Of a DNA stretch of 64,000 bases, positions 17,837 to 26,580 are shown in pieces. A program made the translations under genes and the position numbers. This DNA comes from Massilia psychrophila (GTDB lineage: Bacteria > Pseudomonadota > Gammaproteobacteria > Burkholderiales > Burkholderiaceae_D). Positions within the stretch are counted from its first letter, which is position 1, and every line of letters starts with the position of its first letter. The notes beneath the pieces are model-generated. The model saw only the letters and a list, made by a program, of their open reading frames with translations. It had not been told where the DNA came from and did no database searches. The stretch lies in NCBI RefSeq assembly GCF_002760665.1, contig NZ_PDOB01000012.1:1-64000 (forward strand), written 5' to 3'.

Positions 17837-19060
17837 TTAAGTGCGGACCGGCTTTCTGGCCAGCGCACTCGACACACGGTGCCAACGCTCAAGGCTCTGC
17901 GGATTGCGGCGCGATGCGCGATACGCGCCGCGCATAAATGCTAGTATCAGGCCGAGGAACGCGCCGCCGAACGCACCAGTCAGCGTTATCAGCGCTCGGC
18001 TCGGCTTCGTTTTTCGCTCGGCGGGAACCGCTTTGTCCAAGACCTGAATTAGGGTGGAATCCTTTGCTTCGTCCACTTTTGCCAATTCAAACTGTTTCGC
18101 CATCAATTCGAAAATGGTTTCGTAATACTTCACTGTGCGGACGCTGCGCACATACTGGACGCCAACTTCTGGAATTCTACCAGTAGGCACCATGAAGTCG
18201 CCCTCTTCGGAAGGACGGTTCCTTTCGAGCTTCGTCAGTTGTACCCTCAAGCCGCGCAGTTCTTCCTGAGTGCGCAACAGTTCGGGATTTCGCTCCGCAG
18301 CGAAGGTTTTCATCGCGTTCAACTGTACTTCCTTTGCAGCAATAGTGCCTTTTAACTGGGCAACGCTGGTAATGATCGCTTGAACCTGCGCTTCCGGCTG
18401 AACCATGCCGGTCTTTTCCTGCGTGCCGCGCAGTGCCACTTCGGCCATGGCGAGCTGGTCGGCGGCGTCCTTCAGTTGTTTCTCAAAAAACAGGCGTCGT
18501 TGGGATGCCTCGGTCAGCTCCATGGTTTGGGTCAGCTTAGTGAGTTCATCAACATAGGCATTCGCTAGCTCCGCGGCAAACATCGGGTCCTTGTCGTTGG
18601 TTCTGATCGAAATAAAGCCGCTTTTTTTGTCGCTGCTAATGGCGGTAGCCCCGGCCAACAGCGCCCGCGTATCGTCCATCGTGGCCATTAAGTAGCGCTC
18701 CTTCAGCTTCAGCCGTATGATCAGGCGGTCTGAAATCGTGCGACTTTCCAGCAGGCCTACGTACAGATCGTTCGGACTTTTGACCGCGCCGGCAGCGGCA
18801 GCCAGACCGCCCAACTGGCCCAGCATGGTTCCTAATCCGGCGCCCTGCTGTTGCTGGGACGGCATGATTTTGGCGACACTGGTGAAAATTGGCGTCATCA
18901 ACAGGCTGGTTACCAGCGCTATCGTACCGAAAACCACGGGAGTACCAATCACAAGCCATTTTTGCTGTGCTAATACGAGCAGCAAATCAAGCAGGTGAAT
19001 CTCACTTTCAGCAGTTTCAACCTTGCTACGCTGCGTGCTGTGTTCCAATTGTTCAGACAT
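17837..19060 (-). CDS. Wzz-type chain-length determinant / polysaccharide co-polymerase
   Basis: The 407-residue inner-membrane protein has an N-terminal Wzz domain with EIHLLDLLLVLAQQKWLVIG leading into the first membrane helix (about residues 20-55). A long periplasmic coiled region (about 100-340) follows, then the proline-containing segment VPAERKTKPSRALITLTG before the second membrane helix (about 360-380). There is no C-terminal Walker-type tyrosine kinase domain, so it is the PCP-1/PCP-2b form without a fused BY-kinase. It would control modal length of the polymer together with Wzy and contact the export channel encoded immediately upstream. The 53-bp spacing to that gene suggests co-transcription. 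Confidence 0.88.
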   Translation of the reverse strand: MSEQLEHSTQRSKVETAESEIHLLDLLLVLAQQKWLVIGTPVVFGTIALVTSLLMTPIFTSVAKIMPSQQQQGAGLGTMLGQLGGLAAAAGAVKSPNDLYVGLLESRTISDRLIIRLKLKERYLMATMDDTRALLAGATAISSDKKSGFISIRTNDKDPMFAAELANAYVDELTKLTQTMELTEASQRRLFFEKQLKDAADQLAMAEVALRGTQEKTGMVQPEAQVQAIITSVAQLKGTIAAKEVQLNAMKTFAAERNPELLRTQEELRGLRVQLTKLERNRPSEEGDFMVPTGRIPEVGVQYVRSVRTVKYYETIFELMAKQFELAKVDEAKDSTLIQVLDKAVPAERKTKPSRALITLTGAFGGAFLGLILAFMRGAYRASRRNPQSLERWHRVSSALARKPVRT

Positions 19061-19113
19061 CTTTATGCTTTCAAAGCGGAGCGGCCGAGCCGCTCAAGTT
19101 GCGAGAGTTAGCT

Positions 19114-21027
19114 TCAGTTCTGCAGAACTTTCAGACCGGCAACCCCAAGACCGAACTGATAGAAAATCGCAGTCCACTCTTTCAAGCTTTGGCGCCAGTT
19201 GCTGCGTTCGAGAGTTTCCGGTACAACAATCGTGTCACCGGGATTGACCGTCGTGCCGTCGAGGCCGCGAAACCATCCCGTACCACGTCCGCTCGTTGCG
19301 GTGCCGTCAGCACGGATAACATACATTTCAGACGTATCGGCAGTCCCGGTTTCGCCGCCGGCCAGCAATACATAATCTTTGACGTTGCGCCGCGGCTTGT
19401 AGATGAACGAATTAGCCTGAAATACTGAACCGAGTACCTCCACAGTGCCAGGCTTGCGGGGTATATAAATACTGTCGCCGTCCTGCAGTGCCAGCTCGGG
19501 CAGATTTTTCAGTTGCGCATTACCGTCTTCGAGCTCGAGCACAATCCGGCCTTCCGCCTTGACCGTCCTCATTTTTTGCGCAAGGCGGAGCTGACGCTCT
19601 ACCGCAGTTGCTTGGATAGCTACGGAATCTTTATCAGTTACTCCCGCCAGCCGCGCGGAGGCGGCGCTTTCGACTTCCCGCTCGAAACGTTCGGCGAGCT
19701 CATCCAATTTCGCTTGTTGCGATCGCTTCACCGACTCCCGGCGTAGCTGAGTTCCATAAACGTAACCTGCATCGTTAGTGCCCCCCAGCCGAAACATCAG
19801 ATCGCGCAGTGTCTCGCCTTTGCGTATCTGGAATACACCGCCCTGTTTTACCTCGCCTGAAACCCGCACATACTCTTTTTGCAATTGTGCCTGCACAGCA
19901 ACTGCGCTTGGCGCAAAGACGCGGATCACATCGGTTGGCTGAAGGGGAATAGCGCGCAGGCGCGAGCTGATGTTCGCACTGTTGGCAACTAGTTCCGCGA
20001 TGGACTGGTAGTTGTTATTGACGGTTTTTTCGATAATTATCTGCTTTTGGTCCGCCGCGGAGTCCACACCGCCAGCCCACCCAATGATATCGGCTAGCGA
20101 AGCAGGCCCCTTTAACTCAAAAATCGCGGGCGTCTTAACGTTGCCCGTGAGCGCGACCAGCGGCCCGACTTCCGGAATATAAATGACGTCGCCATCACGT
20201 AGCGTCGCATCGTGACTCTTGTCACCCTGTACTAGCATGTCGTAAAGATCGAAATTGGCGACTGTTGCACTGCCTCGTTTTAACTGGATGTTGCGCATTG
20301 AGCCAGAGGCGTCCGGGCCACCCGAAGTAAACAGGGCGTTCAGCAGGGTGCTCATCGAATTCAACGTATAGGTACCGGGACGCACGGCGTGGCCAACCAC
20401 ATAGATTTGGACGGCACGCGTTTGCGAAATGCTTGCGGTCAGCTCGAAATTATTGAAGATTTTGCTGACTGCCTGTTTCAGATAACTCTGCAAGTCGCTA
20501 TATTTAACACCCGCGACCTTTACGGCGCCGACCCTCGGAATATAGATCGATCCGCTCCTGTCAACAGTCGCTGTCACATCGACATTGACCATGCCCCAGC
20601 CGCGGATCTGAATTTCGTCACCAGTGCCGATGACATATTCTGCATTCACCTGTACAGAATCGAATGGCGCAAATGTCGTGGGCACATTACTGAAAAGGTT
20701 TCTGCCGAACTGCTCAAGCGGCGCGCCGGTAACCGTCGCCACATATGCCCCAAAGGTATCGTTTGCAACCCTGGCGGCGTTTCCATTCTGCTGGGCGGCA
20801 CGCGGGGTCGTCGGTTGTTGCTGCGCTGGGTTGCGCGGGTTAGGCCGCACGTTGGTGATACTTGGAAGGCCCCGTTCGCCATAGTTTTCCGGTGCCATGG
20901 CTGGCGCAATCACCCCCGCCGACTGCCCAACCATTTGCGCGCCGGCGGTTCCGGAAAGCATTGCGCAAATGCCAGCAACACTTGCTATTTGTTTCAACTT
21001 GGTAGCGGCTTGAATATTCGTCTTCAT
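19114..21027 (-). CDS. Wza-like polysaccharide export protein with SLBB domains
   Basis: This is a 637-residue periplasmic/outer-membrane export protein, much longer than the ~380 residues of E. coli Wza. The N-terminal signal peptide ends near GTAGAQ. Its only early cysteine (AGICAML) does not sit in a good lipobox, so it may not be a lipoprotein. A low-complexity proline/glutamine region (about 60-85) precedes the poly-export domain (GTGDEIQIRGWG, YIPRVGAVKVAGVKYSDL). Several SLBB domains follow (VVGHAVRPGTYTLN, LTGNVKTPAIFEL, VSGEVKQGGVFQI, VLGSVFQANSFIY). A C-terminal helix would be the outer-membrane segment. It is the first gene of the minus-strand cluster, so its upstream region should hold the main promoter. 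Confidence 0.88.
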   Translation of the reverse strand: MKTNIQAATKLKQIASVAGICAMLSGTAGAQMVGQSAGVIAPAMAPENYGERGLPSITNVRPNPRNPAQQQPTTPRAAQQNGNAARVANDTFGAYVATVTGAPLEQFGRNLFSNVPTTFAPFDSVQVNAEYVIGTGDEIQIRGWGMVNVDVTATVDRSGSIYIPRVGAVKVAGVKYSDLQSYLKQAVSKIFNNFELTASISQTRAVQIYVVGHAVRPGTYTLNSMSTLLNALFTSGGPDASGSMRNIQLKRGSATVANFDLYDMLVQGDKSHDATLRDGDVIYIPEVGPLVALTGNVKTPAIFELKGPASLADIIGWAGGVDSAADQKQIIIEKTVNNNYQSIAELVANSANISSRLRAIPLQPTDVIRVFAPSAVAVQAQLQKEYVRVSGEVKQGGVFQIRKGETLRDLMFRLGGTNDAGYVYGTQLRRESVKRSQQAKLDELAERFEREVESAASARLAGVTDKDSVAIQATAVERQLRLAQKMRTVKAEGRIVLELEDGNAQLKNLPELALQDGDSIYIPRKPGTVEVLGSVFQANSFIYKPRRNVKDYVLLAGGETGTADTSEMYVIRADGTATSGRGTGWFRGLDGTTVNPGDTIVVPETLERSNWRQSLKEWTAIFYQFGLGVAGLKVLQN

Positions 21028-21703
21028 GCTATCTTTATGTTTAATTTAACTATTCGCGTGAAATGGCAATTCGTTACCGAGCCGGAGGTTGTGGTGCGCT
21101 TACATGACGGCAAGCAATGAACCATCTTACTTGACTGGCGGTAAATTTTGATGCTGAGGGCGATTGACGCCTCTTTAAAACCGGGCAGATTAAGACCAGC
21201 ACAACCTAACCTTTACATGCTGAGATTGCTCAAGGGCCCAGGATTCTAACATTAAGGCTCAGCATTCACGTCGCCAATATGATACGGAATAAAGTTTTTT
21301 AAGCAACATTTTGTTTTATTGCGAACGAAAACAATTAATGTTGTCATTGTTACCGCGCAAGTCGATGCATTTTAGATATGCAGGCCGCTGGTTTTAGATA
21401 CCGGTATTGTTGCGACAAGCACTTTCGCAATTGCCCATGCCAAGTGCTTCTTCTTTAATAGTCGTGGCGGTCGCCAGCCACTTTCATTTGCTTAAATGTT
21501 TTAGGACGTTCGGTCCGTTTCCGGCGTGACGCTGTTGCGCCAAGACGCGGAGGGCGGCGCGCAGCGAGCTGGATGAGTATGCTTGCGCGCCGGCGCGATA
21601 CAATGTGGCCGACTGTTCGTCGGAAATATTGGGAAATTCGCCTCTCCCTTGTAAGGGTGCTGCAAAGACGGCGAGACAACTCCTGATCTACAACAGAAAG
21701 GGC
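21028..21703. other. Intergenic region upstream of the polysaccharide operon
   Basis: No supported gene. The stretch 21270-21420 is A/T-rich, and 21470-21600 is G/C-rich without an open frame of recognisable product. The operon promoter (minus strand) should be here, but I could not find a convincing -35/-10 pair. The manC remnant begins at the right end without a clear start codon. Confidence 0.45.
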
Positions 21704-22338
21704 ATTAATGAAATCTACCCAGTCATCCTGTCCGGCGGCGCTTGCACGCGCCTGTGGCCGTTGTCGCGCGCGGTGTTACCCAAGCAGTTGCTGCCGCTGG
21801 TGACGGACAAGACGATGCTGCAGGAAACCGCGCTGCGGGTGGCCGACTGGCCTGAGCTGATGGCGCCGGTAGTGGTGTGCGGCAACGATCATCGCTTCCT
21901 GGTGGCGGAGCAACCGCGCGAGATCGGCGTTGCGCCGCTCGGTATTTTGCTCGAGCCGAGCGGGCGCAACGTGGCGCCGGCGATGGCCGCGGCGGCCCAC
22001 TTCCTGGCCGCCATCGACCCCGGCGCGGTCATGCTGGTGCTGCCGGCCGACCGTGTCATCGAACGGCCCGACATGTTCGCCGCCGCCGTCAGGCGCGCCG
22101 CCCTGCGGGTCAAGCAGGTCGTCGAGCACCTGAAGCCGACAGCGCGCACCGAGCATCTTTACCACACCAAGGTCTACCGGCCGTGGGGCCAATCGGCATG
22201 AACCATTGGCTGGAAAACCCCGGCAAGATGCCGTTGCACATTATCGAAGTGCAGTCCGGCAGCTACTTGGGTGAAGACGATATCGTGCGTTTCGAGGATA
22301 TCTACAAGCTTGCTTGGCGCTGGTTGACTGCCACATAG
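21704..22338 (+). pseudogene. manC: Decayed manC (mannose-1-phosphate guanylyltransferase/mannose-6-phosphate isomerase)
   Basis: From 21704 the frame reads INEIYPVILSGGACTRLWPLSRA, the start of a ManC/CpsB enzyme, through [18 protein letters not shown] and [14 protein letters not shown]. It then jumps directly to the linker [17 protein letters not shown] and KVYRPWG. About 200 residues of the guanylyltransferase domain are therefore missing. Just after 22185 the homology moves to another frame ([33 protein letters not shown]), so most of the cupin isomerase domain is also deleted and frameshifted. The catalytic GGAGTRLWP has become GGACTRLWP, and no proper start codon precedes the homology. 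It cannot make GDP-mannose and is a relic of an earlier form of the locus. Confidence 0.88.
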
Positions 22339-22366
22339 AAAAAGGAGGCCGCGGCCTCCTTTTTTT
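22339..22366. terminator. Bidirectional intrinsic terminator between manC remnant and wecC
   Basis: A near-perfect palindrome AAAAAGGAGGCC-GC-GGCCTCCTTTTT is flanked by A and T runs on both sides. It follows the manC remnant stop by one base on the plus strand and the wecC stop by about 27 bases on the minus strand, so it can serve both directions. Confidence 0.85.
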
Positions 22367-22392
22367 GCCCACTAATTAATGAAGCAGGAAAA

Positions 22393-23613
22393 TCAAGCCA
22401 GCAACCCACACAAATCCAGCACCCGCATTTCCCCCAACTGCGCCTTCACATGCGCCACCCCAAACTGCCGGTGCTTGACCAGCACTACCACCACATCCGC
22501 CGTGCGCAGCGCTTCATCGAGCGACACCAGGTTCAATTCTGCATGCTCCTTGATGTTCGGCTCAACCGCCATGATGTCGTACTGCTGCGACAGCAACGTA
22601 GCAGCGATCGATGCCGCTGGCGACTCGCGCAGGTCGTCGATGTCCGGTTTGAATGCCAGGCCCAGGCAGGCGATCTTGGCCTTGCGGCCGGTTTGCGCGG
22701 TGGCGTCGGCGGCGGCGATCTTGATCTGGTCGATCGCCCAGACGGTCTTGTGGTTGTTCACTTCGCGTGCCTGGCGGATCAGTTTTGCGTTTTCGGGGTC
22801 GCGGGCGACGATGAACCACGGGTCGACGGCGATGCAATGGCCTCCGACGCCGGCGCCTGGCTGCAAGATGTTGACGCGCGGGTGACGGTTGGCCAGGCGG
22901 ATCAGGTCCCACACGTTGATGCCGTCCTTGGCGCAGATCATCGACAGTTCGTTGGCAAAGGCGATGTTGACGTCGCGGAAGCTGTTTTCGGTCAGCTTGC
23001 ACATCTCGGCCGTTTTGGCTTCCGTTTCCAATACGGCGCCATGCACGAAGGTGCGGTAAAAGGCGCTGACGGAGGCGGTGGCGCGCGGGGTCAGGCCGCC
23101 GACGACGCGGTCGTTCTCGACCAGTTCGGTCATGATTTTGCCCGGCAGTACGCGCTCGGGGCAGTAGGCGATGTCGATCGCGCTGACGTCCACGCCGGCT
23201 TGGCGCAGCACTTCTTCCATTGCCGCGGTGGTGCCGACGGGCGACGTCGATTCGAGGATGACGATGTCGCCCGGCTTGATGTGCTCGGCGATGCTGTGGG
23301 TGGCGGCCATTACGTAATCGAGATTCGGTTGCGGGATGCCGTCGGACTCGCGGAAAGGCGTTGGCACGCATACTATATAGATGTCGGCGTGCTGCGGCTT
23401 GCCGTAGGCTTTCAGGCGACCGGCGGCAACCGCCGAGCGGACAAAAGCGTCGAGGTCGGGCTCGACGATATGGATGCGGCCTTGGTTGATGGTTTCGACG
23501 GCGTGCGCGTTGAGGTCGACACCAAGAACGTTATAGCCGTTGCTGGCCAGCAGAGCGGCGGTTGGCAGGCCGATGTAGCCCAGGCCAATGACGCAAACGG
23601 ATGTATTATTCAT
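22393..23613 (-). CDS. wecC: UDP-N-acetyl-D-mannosamine dehydrogenase
   Basis: The 406-residue enzyme oxidises UDP-ManNAc to UDP-ManNAcA with two NAD. It has an N-terminal Rossmann motif VIGLGYIGLPTAA (8-20), ESTSPVGTT near 121-129, central LTENSFRDVNIAFANEL (207-223), and the catalytic cysteine C260 in GAGVGGHCIAVDP. The C-terminal UDP-binding domain has LGLAFKPDIDDLRESPA. It lies one base after the stop of wecB (23615), the order expected for a coupled pair. The product would supply an acidic amino-sugar to the repeat unit assembled by the neighbouring cluster, or to an enterobacterial-common-antigen-like polymer. Confidence 0.93.
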   Translation of the reverse strand: MNNTSVCVIGLGYIGLPTAALLASNGYNVLGVDLNAHAVETINQGRIHIVEPDLDAFVRSAVAAGRLKAYGKPQHADIYIVCVPTPFRESDGIPQPNLDYVMAATHSIAEHIKPGDIVILESTSPVGTTAAMEEVLRQAGVDVSAIDIAYCPERVLPGKIMTELVENDRVVGGLTPRATASVSAFYRTFVHGAVLETEAKTAEMCKLTENSFRDVNIAFANELSMICAKDGINVWDLIRLANRHPRVNILQPGAGVGGHCIAVDPWFIVARDPENAKLIRQAREVNNHKTVWAIDQIKIAAADATAQTGRKAKIACLGLAFKPDIDDLRESPAASIAATLLSQQYDIMAVEPNIKEHAELNLVSLDEALRTADVVVVLVKHRQFGVAHVKAQLGEMRVLDLCGLLA

Positions 23614-23614
23614 T

Positions 23615-24760
23615 TTAGAAACTCCTCAGCACATCAATGATCCGGGCGCACGCCTTGCCATCCCCGTACGGGTTATGGGCGCGCGCCATCGACTTGTAAC
23701 TATCTTCGTTGTCCAGCAATTCGGCAACATTGCTGACGATGCGTCCGCGGTCAGCGCCTACTAAGCGCACCGTGCCGGCGTCAACCGCTTCCGGGCGCTC
23801 GGTGACGTCGCGCATCACCAGCACCGGCTTGCCCAGGCTGGGCGCCTCTTCCTGGATGCCGCCGCTGTCGGTCAGGACGATGTGTGAATGTTTTAACAGG
23901 TAGACAAACGGCTCGTAGTCGAGCGGGTCAATCAGGTGCACGTTGTTCAGTCCTTCGAGCAGGCTGTTGACCGGTCCCTGCACGTTCGGATTGAGGTGCA
24001 CCGGATAGACGAAGTGGACCTCCGGATAGCCGCGCGCCAGTTCTTTTAATGCTTCGCAGATCTGCAGGAAGCCGTCGCCGAAATTTTCGCGCCGGTGGCC
24101 GGTGATGAGCAGGAAGCGCTCGCTGCGCCAGTCGAACGGCAGGCGTGCGTCGATAAAGTTGGATAACTCGGCGCGGCGGCCGGCATCGGCATCGATGCGG
24201 CCGAGTACCCACATCAGCGCGTCGATGACGGTGTTGCCGGTGACGCTGATCTGGGCGGCCGGAATACGCTCGTCGAGCAGGTTTTGCTGGCTGACGGCGG
24301 TCGGCGCGAAATGCCAGCGCGCGACCTTGCCAGTGACCTGGCGATTAAATTCTTCCGGGAACGGCGCGGTTAAGTCGTGGGTGCGCAGCCCGGCCTCGAC
24401 GTGGCCGACCGGCACGCCGGCGTAGAAGCCGGCCATTGCGGTGGCCAGGCTGGTGGTGGTGTCGCCGTGCACCAACACTGCATCGGGCTGGTGCTCGTTG
24501 AAGACGCTGCGCATGCCGGTCAGTACGGCCGCGGTGACGTCGAACAAGTCCTGGCCGGGCTTCATCAAGTTCAGGTCGATGTCGGGCACGATGCCGAACA
24601 CTTTCAGCACCTGGTCGAGCATTTGCCGGTGTTGCGCGGTTACGCACAGCACGGTTTCGAACTCATCCGGGCAATTTTTCAAGGCAAAGTACAGCGGCGC
24701 CATTTTGATCGCTTCCGGCCGCGTACCGAACACGAGCATGATTTTTTTCTTGGTTTTCAC
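23615..24760 (-). CDS. wecB: UDP-N-acetylglucosamine 2-epimerase (non-hydrolysing)
   Basis: This enzyme interconverts UDP-GlcNAc and UDP-ManNAc, the substrate of WecC encoded directly downstream. The protein opens KKKIMLVFGTRPEAIKMAPL and has VHGDTTTSLATAMAGFY, HVEAGLRTHDLTAPFPEE, ITGHRRENFGDG, and DSGGIQEEAPSLGKPVLVMRDVTERPE, all family signatures. The best start is GTG at 24760 (VKTKKKIM, 381 residues). GGAG lies about 7 bases upstream of it, while the ATG eleven codons earlier (24793) has no such site. Translational coupling with wecC is likely. Confidence 0.93.
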   Translation of the reverse strand: MKTKKKIMLVFGTRPEAIKMAPLYFALKNCPDEFETVLCVTAQHRQMLDQVLKVFGIVPDIDLNLMKPGQDLFDVTAAVLTGMRSVFNEHQPDAVLVHGDTTTSLATAMAGFYAGVPVGHVEAGLRTHDLTAPFPEEFNRQVTGKVARWHFAPTAVSQQNLLDERIPAAQISVTGNTVIDALMWVLGRIDADAGRRAELSNFIDARLPFDWRSERFLLITGHRRENFGDGFLQICEALKELARGYPEVHFVYPVHLNPNVQGPVNSLLEGLNNVHLIDPLDYEPFVYLLKHSHIVLTDSGGIQEEAPSLGKPVLVMRDVTERPEAVDAGTVRLVGADRGRIVSNVAELLDNEDSYKSMARAHNPYGDGKACARIIDVLRSF

Positions 24761-24978
24761 GATAACTCCGGATAGTTTGCTTCCTACATACAATTTTTCG
24801 AATAGAAAATGTGCAAACTATAACAAAAACCCATGCCGCACGGCAGCAGATCGTCGCGATACAACAACTTATTTCATCAGCTAGCTACGTTTAGCAATTT
24901 TAAGGCCCGGAAATCGACTCGGTAACCACAAGGATGTCTGGAATAGCTCGATTGATATTGGGGGAAACGCATGCGTTT

Positions 24979-25050
24979 CCCGTTCGCGAGGACGACGGGC
25001 TCTTGTGTGACTTTGGTGTAAGCCGTCATCCTCGCGAACGCGGGGATCCC
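24979..25050. repeat. REP-like inverted repeat pair
   Basis: CCCGTTCGCGAGGACGACGG at 24979-24998 is the near reverse complement of the core in 25024-25050 (CGTCATCCTCGCGAACGCGG). The pair can fold into a hairpin around a ~25-base loop. A diverged third copy, GGATCCCCGC, follows near 25107-25116. The same core appears again at 42789-42813, showing it is dispersed. Confidence 0.7.
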
Positions 25051-25171
25051 ATATCCTTGCGCAGCGATTGCCGGTTCCTTTTGGATGCGGCGCGATTCAC
25101 GCTTATGGATCCCCGCACTTTTTCAGTTCTTTGATTTTTATTGAATGTTTCAAAGATGTAGACTCAGCCTA

Positions 25172-25275
25172 GCGCGAACGCGGGGACCCAATTTTTTAAA
25201 AATAGCGACAATGCCTGGCTTCGTCCGTCAAAAGATGATCAACTAATCGGGCAAATTGGGTCCCCGCGTACGCGA
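25172..25275. repeat. Inverted repeat (22 bp arms, one mismatch) around a 60-bp spacer
   Basis: The left arm 25172-25193 begins CGCGAACGCGGGGACCC and ends AATTT. The right arm 25254-25275 is its reverse complement except for one base (CGCGTACGCG instead of CGCGAACGCG). The structure looks like a small MITE or a REP doublet that has kept its arms. Confidence 0.75.
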
Positions 25276-25398
25276 GGACGACGGCGCTAGAGTTGAGCGC
25301 CCTTTTGCGATACCCACGTGCGCGATGAGTCGTTTTCGCCAATGGCGAGAACGACGGCGCTAGAGTTGAGCGCCGTTTTGCGACACCCACGTGCGCGA
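25272..25398. repeat. Two direct copies of a 54-bp unit
   Basis: The unit 25272-25325 (GCGAGGACGACGGCGCTAGA through ACGTGCGCGA) recurs at 25345-25398 with three substitutions. The period is 73 bp and the 19-bp spacer is not repeated. With only two copies and no cas genes it is not a CRISPR array. Confidence 0.8.
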
Positions 25399-25581
25399 GG
25401 ACAGTGATTCAAAAGTTAACGACCTTATCCCGGACAGCAGTGCGTCTGCACGGGATTCAATTGCGCGGCAGCGCGCATCTTCCAGTACCAAGTACCAAGT
25501 CCCACCCACGTCATCCCCGCGCACTGGCGTCCGGAATAATTCGACGCATCATGCGACCCCCACCTTACGGCGCTAAAATTA

Positions 25582-26580
25582 CTAACGCAGCTTCCTCGCT
25601 ACCGCCTGCTTCACCGTTTGCGCGATCGCGCCGAAGATTGATTTGCCGGCACTATCGAGCATCTCGATGTTGATCGTGTCGCCGAACAGCATGAAAGGCG
25701 TGCTGGCGATGCCGTCCGCAATCATCTCGAGACAGCGCTTTTCGGCGATGCAGGAATAGCCGCGGCCGGCGTCCTTGTTCGACACCGTGCCGGAGCCGAT
25801 GACACTGCCGGCGCGCGCATTGCGTGATTTGCACAGGTGGGCGATGAGCTGGGGGAAATTAAACACCATGTCGGTGCCGGCATGCGGCTGGCCGACCAGC
25901 TTGCCGTTCCAGGTCGAGCGCAGCGGCAGGTGGACCTTGCCCCCGAGCCAGGCGTCGCCCAGCTCGTCCGGCGTTACCGCCACCGGCGAAAAGCTGGTGG
26001 CGGGCTTGGACTGCAGGAAGCCGAAGCCTTTCGCCAGCTCGGCCGGGATCAGGTTGCGCAGCGAGACGTCGTTGGCCAGCATCAGCAAACGGATGTGCTG
26101 GTGGGCCTGGTCCGGCGTCGAGCCCATCGGCACGTCGCCGGTGATCACGGCCACCTCGGCCTCGAAATCGATGCCCCACTCTTCATGCGCCAGCACGATG
26201 TCGTCCATCGGGCCGAGGAAGTCGTCGCTGCCGCCCTGGTACATCAGCGGATCTTCCCAGAACGACTCGGGCATGTCGGCCTTGCGCGCCTTGCGCACCA
26301 GTTCGACGTGATTGACGTAGGCCGATCCGTCGACCCACTGGAAGGCGCGCGGCAACGGCGCCATGCATTTGGCCGGGTCGAAGTCAAAACTGCGGTGGCC
26401 GCGGCCGGCGTTGAGCTGCTGGGACAGCTCAATGAGCTGGGGCGCAATAAAAGCCCAGTCGTCGAGCGCCGCCTGCAAGGTCGGGGCGATGCGGTCGGCC
26501 ACCTGGGCGCTCTTCAGATCGCGCGCGACGACGACCAGCTGGCCGTCGCGGCTGCCGTCGCTCAGGGTCGCGAGCTTCAC
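25582..26580 (-). CDS. Fumarylacetoacetate hydrolase family protein
   Basis: The 332-residue protein has an N-terminal ~110-residue lead domain and then the FAH catalytic fold. Metal ligands sit in DFEAEVAVITGDVP (E-x-E), followed by NDVSLRNLIPAEL, GFGFLQSKPATSFSPVAV and the C-terminal IGSGTVSNKDAGRGYSCIAEKR active-site loop. Family members cleave beta-diketo acids or act as hydratases/decarboxylases in aromatic degradation. Cleavage of fumarylacetoacetate in tyrosine catabolism is plausible but not proven, since no other tyrosine-degradation gene is present. The ATG overlaps the rsuA stop by 4 bp (26577-26580), so it is translated from the same mRNA as rsuA. Confidence 0.88.
   Translation of the reverse strand: MKLATLSDGSRDGQLVVVARDLKSAQVADRIAPTLQAALDDWAFIAPQLIELSQQLNAGRGHRSFDFDPAKCMAPLPRAFQWVDGSAYVNHVELVRKARKADMPESFWEDPLMYQGGSDDFLGPMDDIVLAHEEWGIDFEAEVAVITGDVPMGSTPDQAHQHIRLLMLANDVSLRNLIPAELAKGFGFLQSKPATSFSPVAVTPDELGDAWLGGKVHLPLRSTWNGKLVGQPHAGTDMVFNFPQLIAHLCKSRNARAGSVIGSGTVSNKDAGRGYSCIAEKRCLEMIADGIASTPFMLFGDTINIEMLDSAGKSIFGAIAQTVKQAVARKLR

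Larger units (their letters stand above)
24794..25581. other. Repeat-rich 788-bp intergenic region without genes
   Basis: No coding sequence is supported. The right two-thirds consist of related G/C-rich repeat cores containing CGCGAACGCGGGGA, CGCGAGGACGACGG or their complements, in both orientations. They are separated by A/T-richer spacers and listed individually below. A further relic reads CGTCATCCCCGCGCACTGG near 25509-25528. Confidence 0.7.

Noticed and set aside
22450-23640. 396-codon plus-strand frame
   Set aside because: Antisense to wecC; Val/Asp/Gly-rich translation without any family likeness.
25272-25398. Possible CRISPR-like direct repeats
   Set aside because: Only two 54-bp units, no further spacers and no cas genes; part of a repeat nest.
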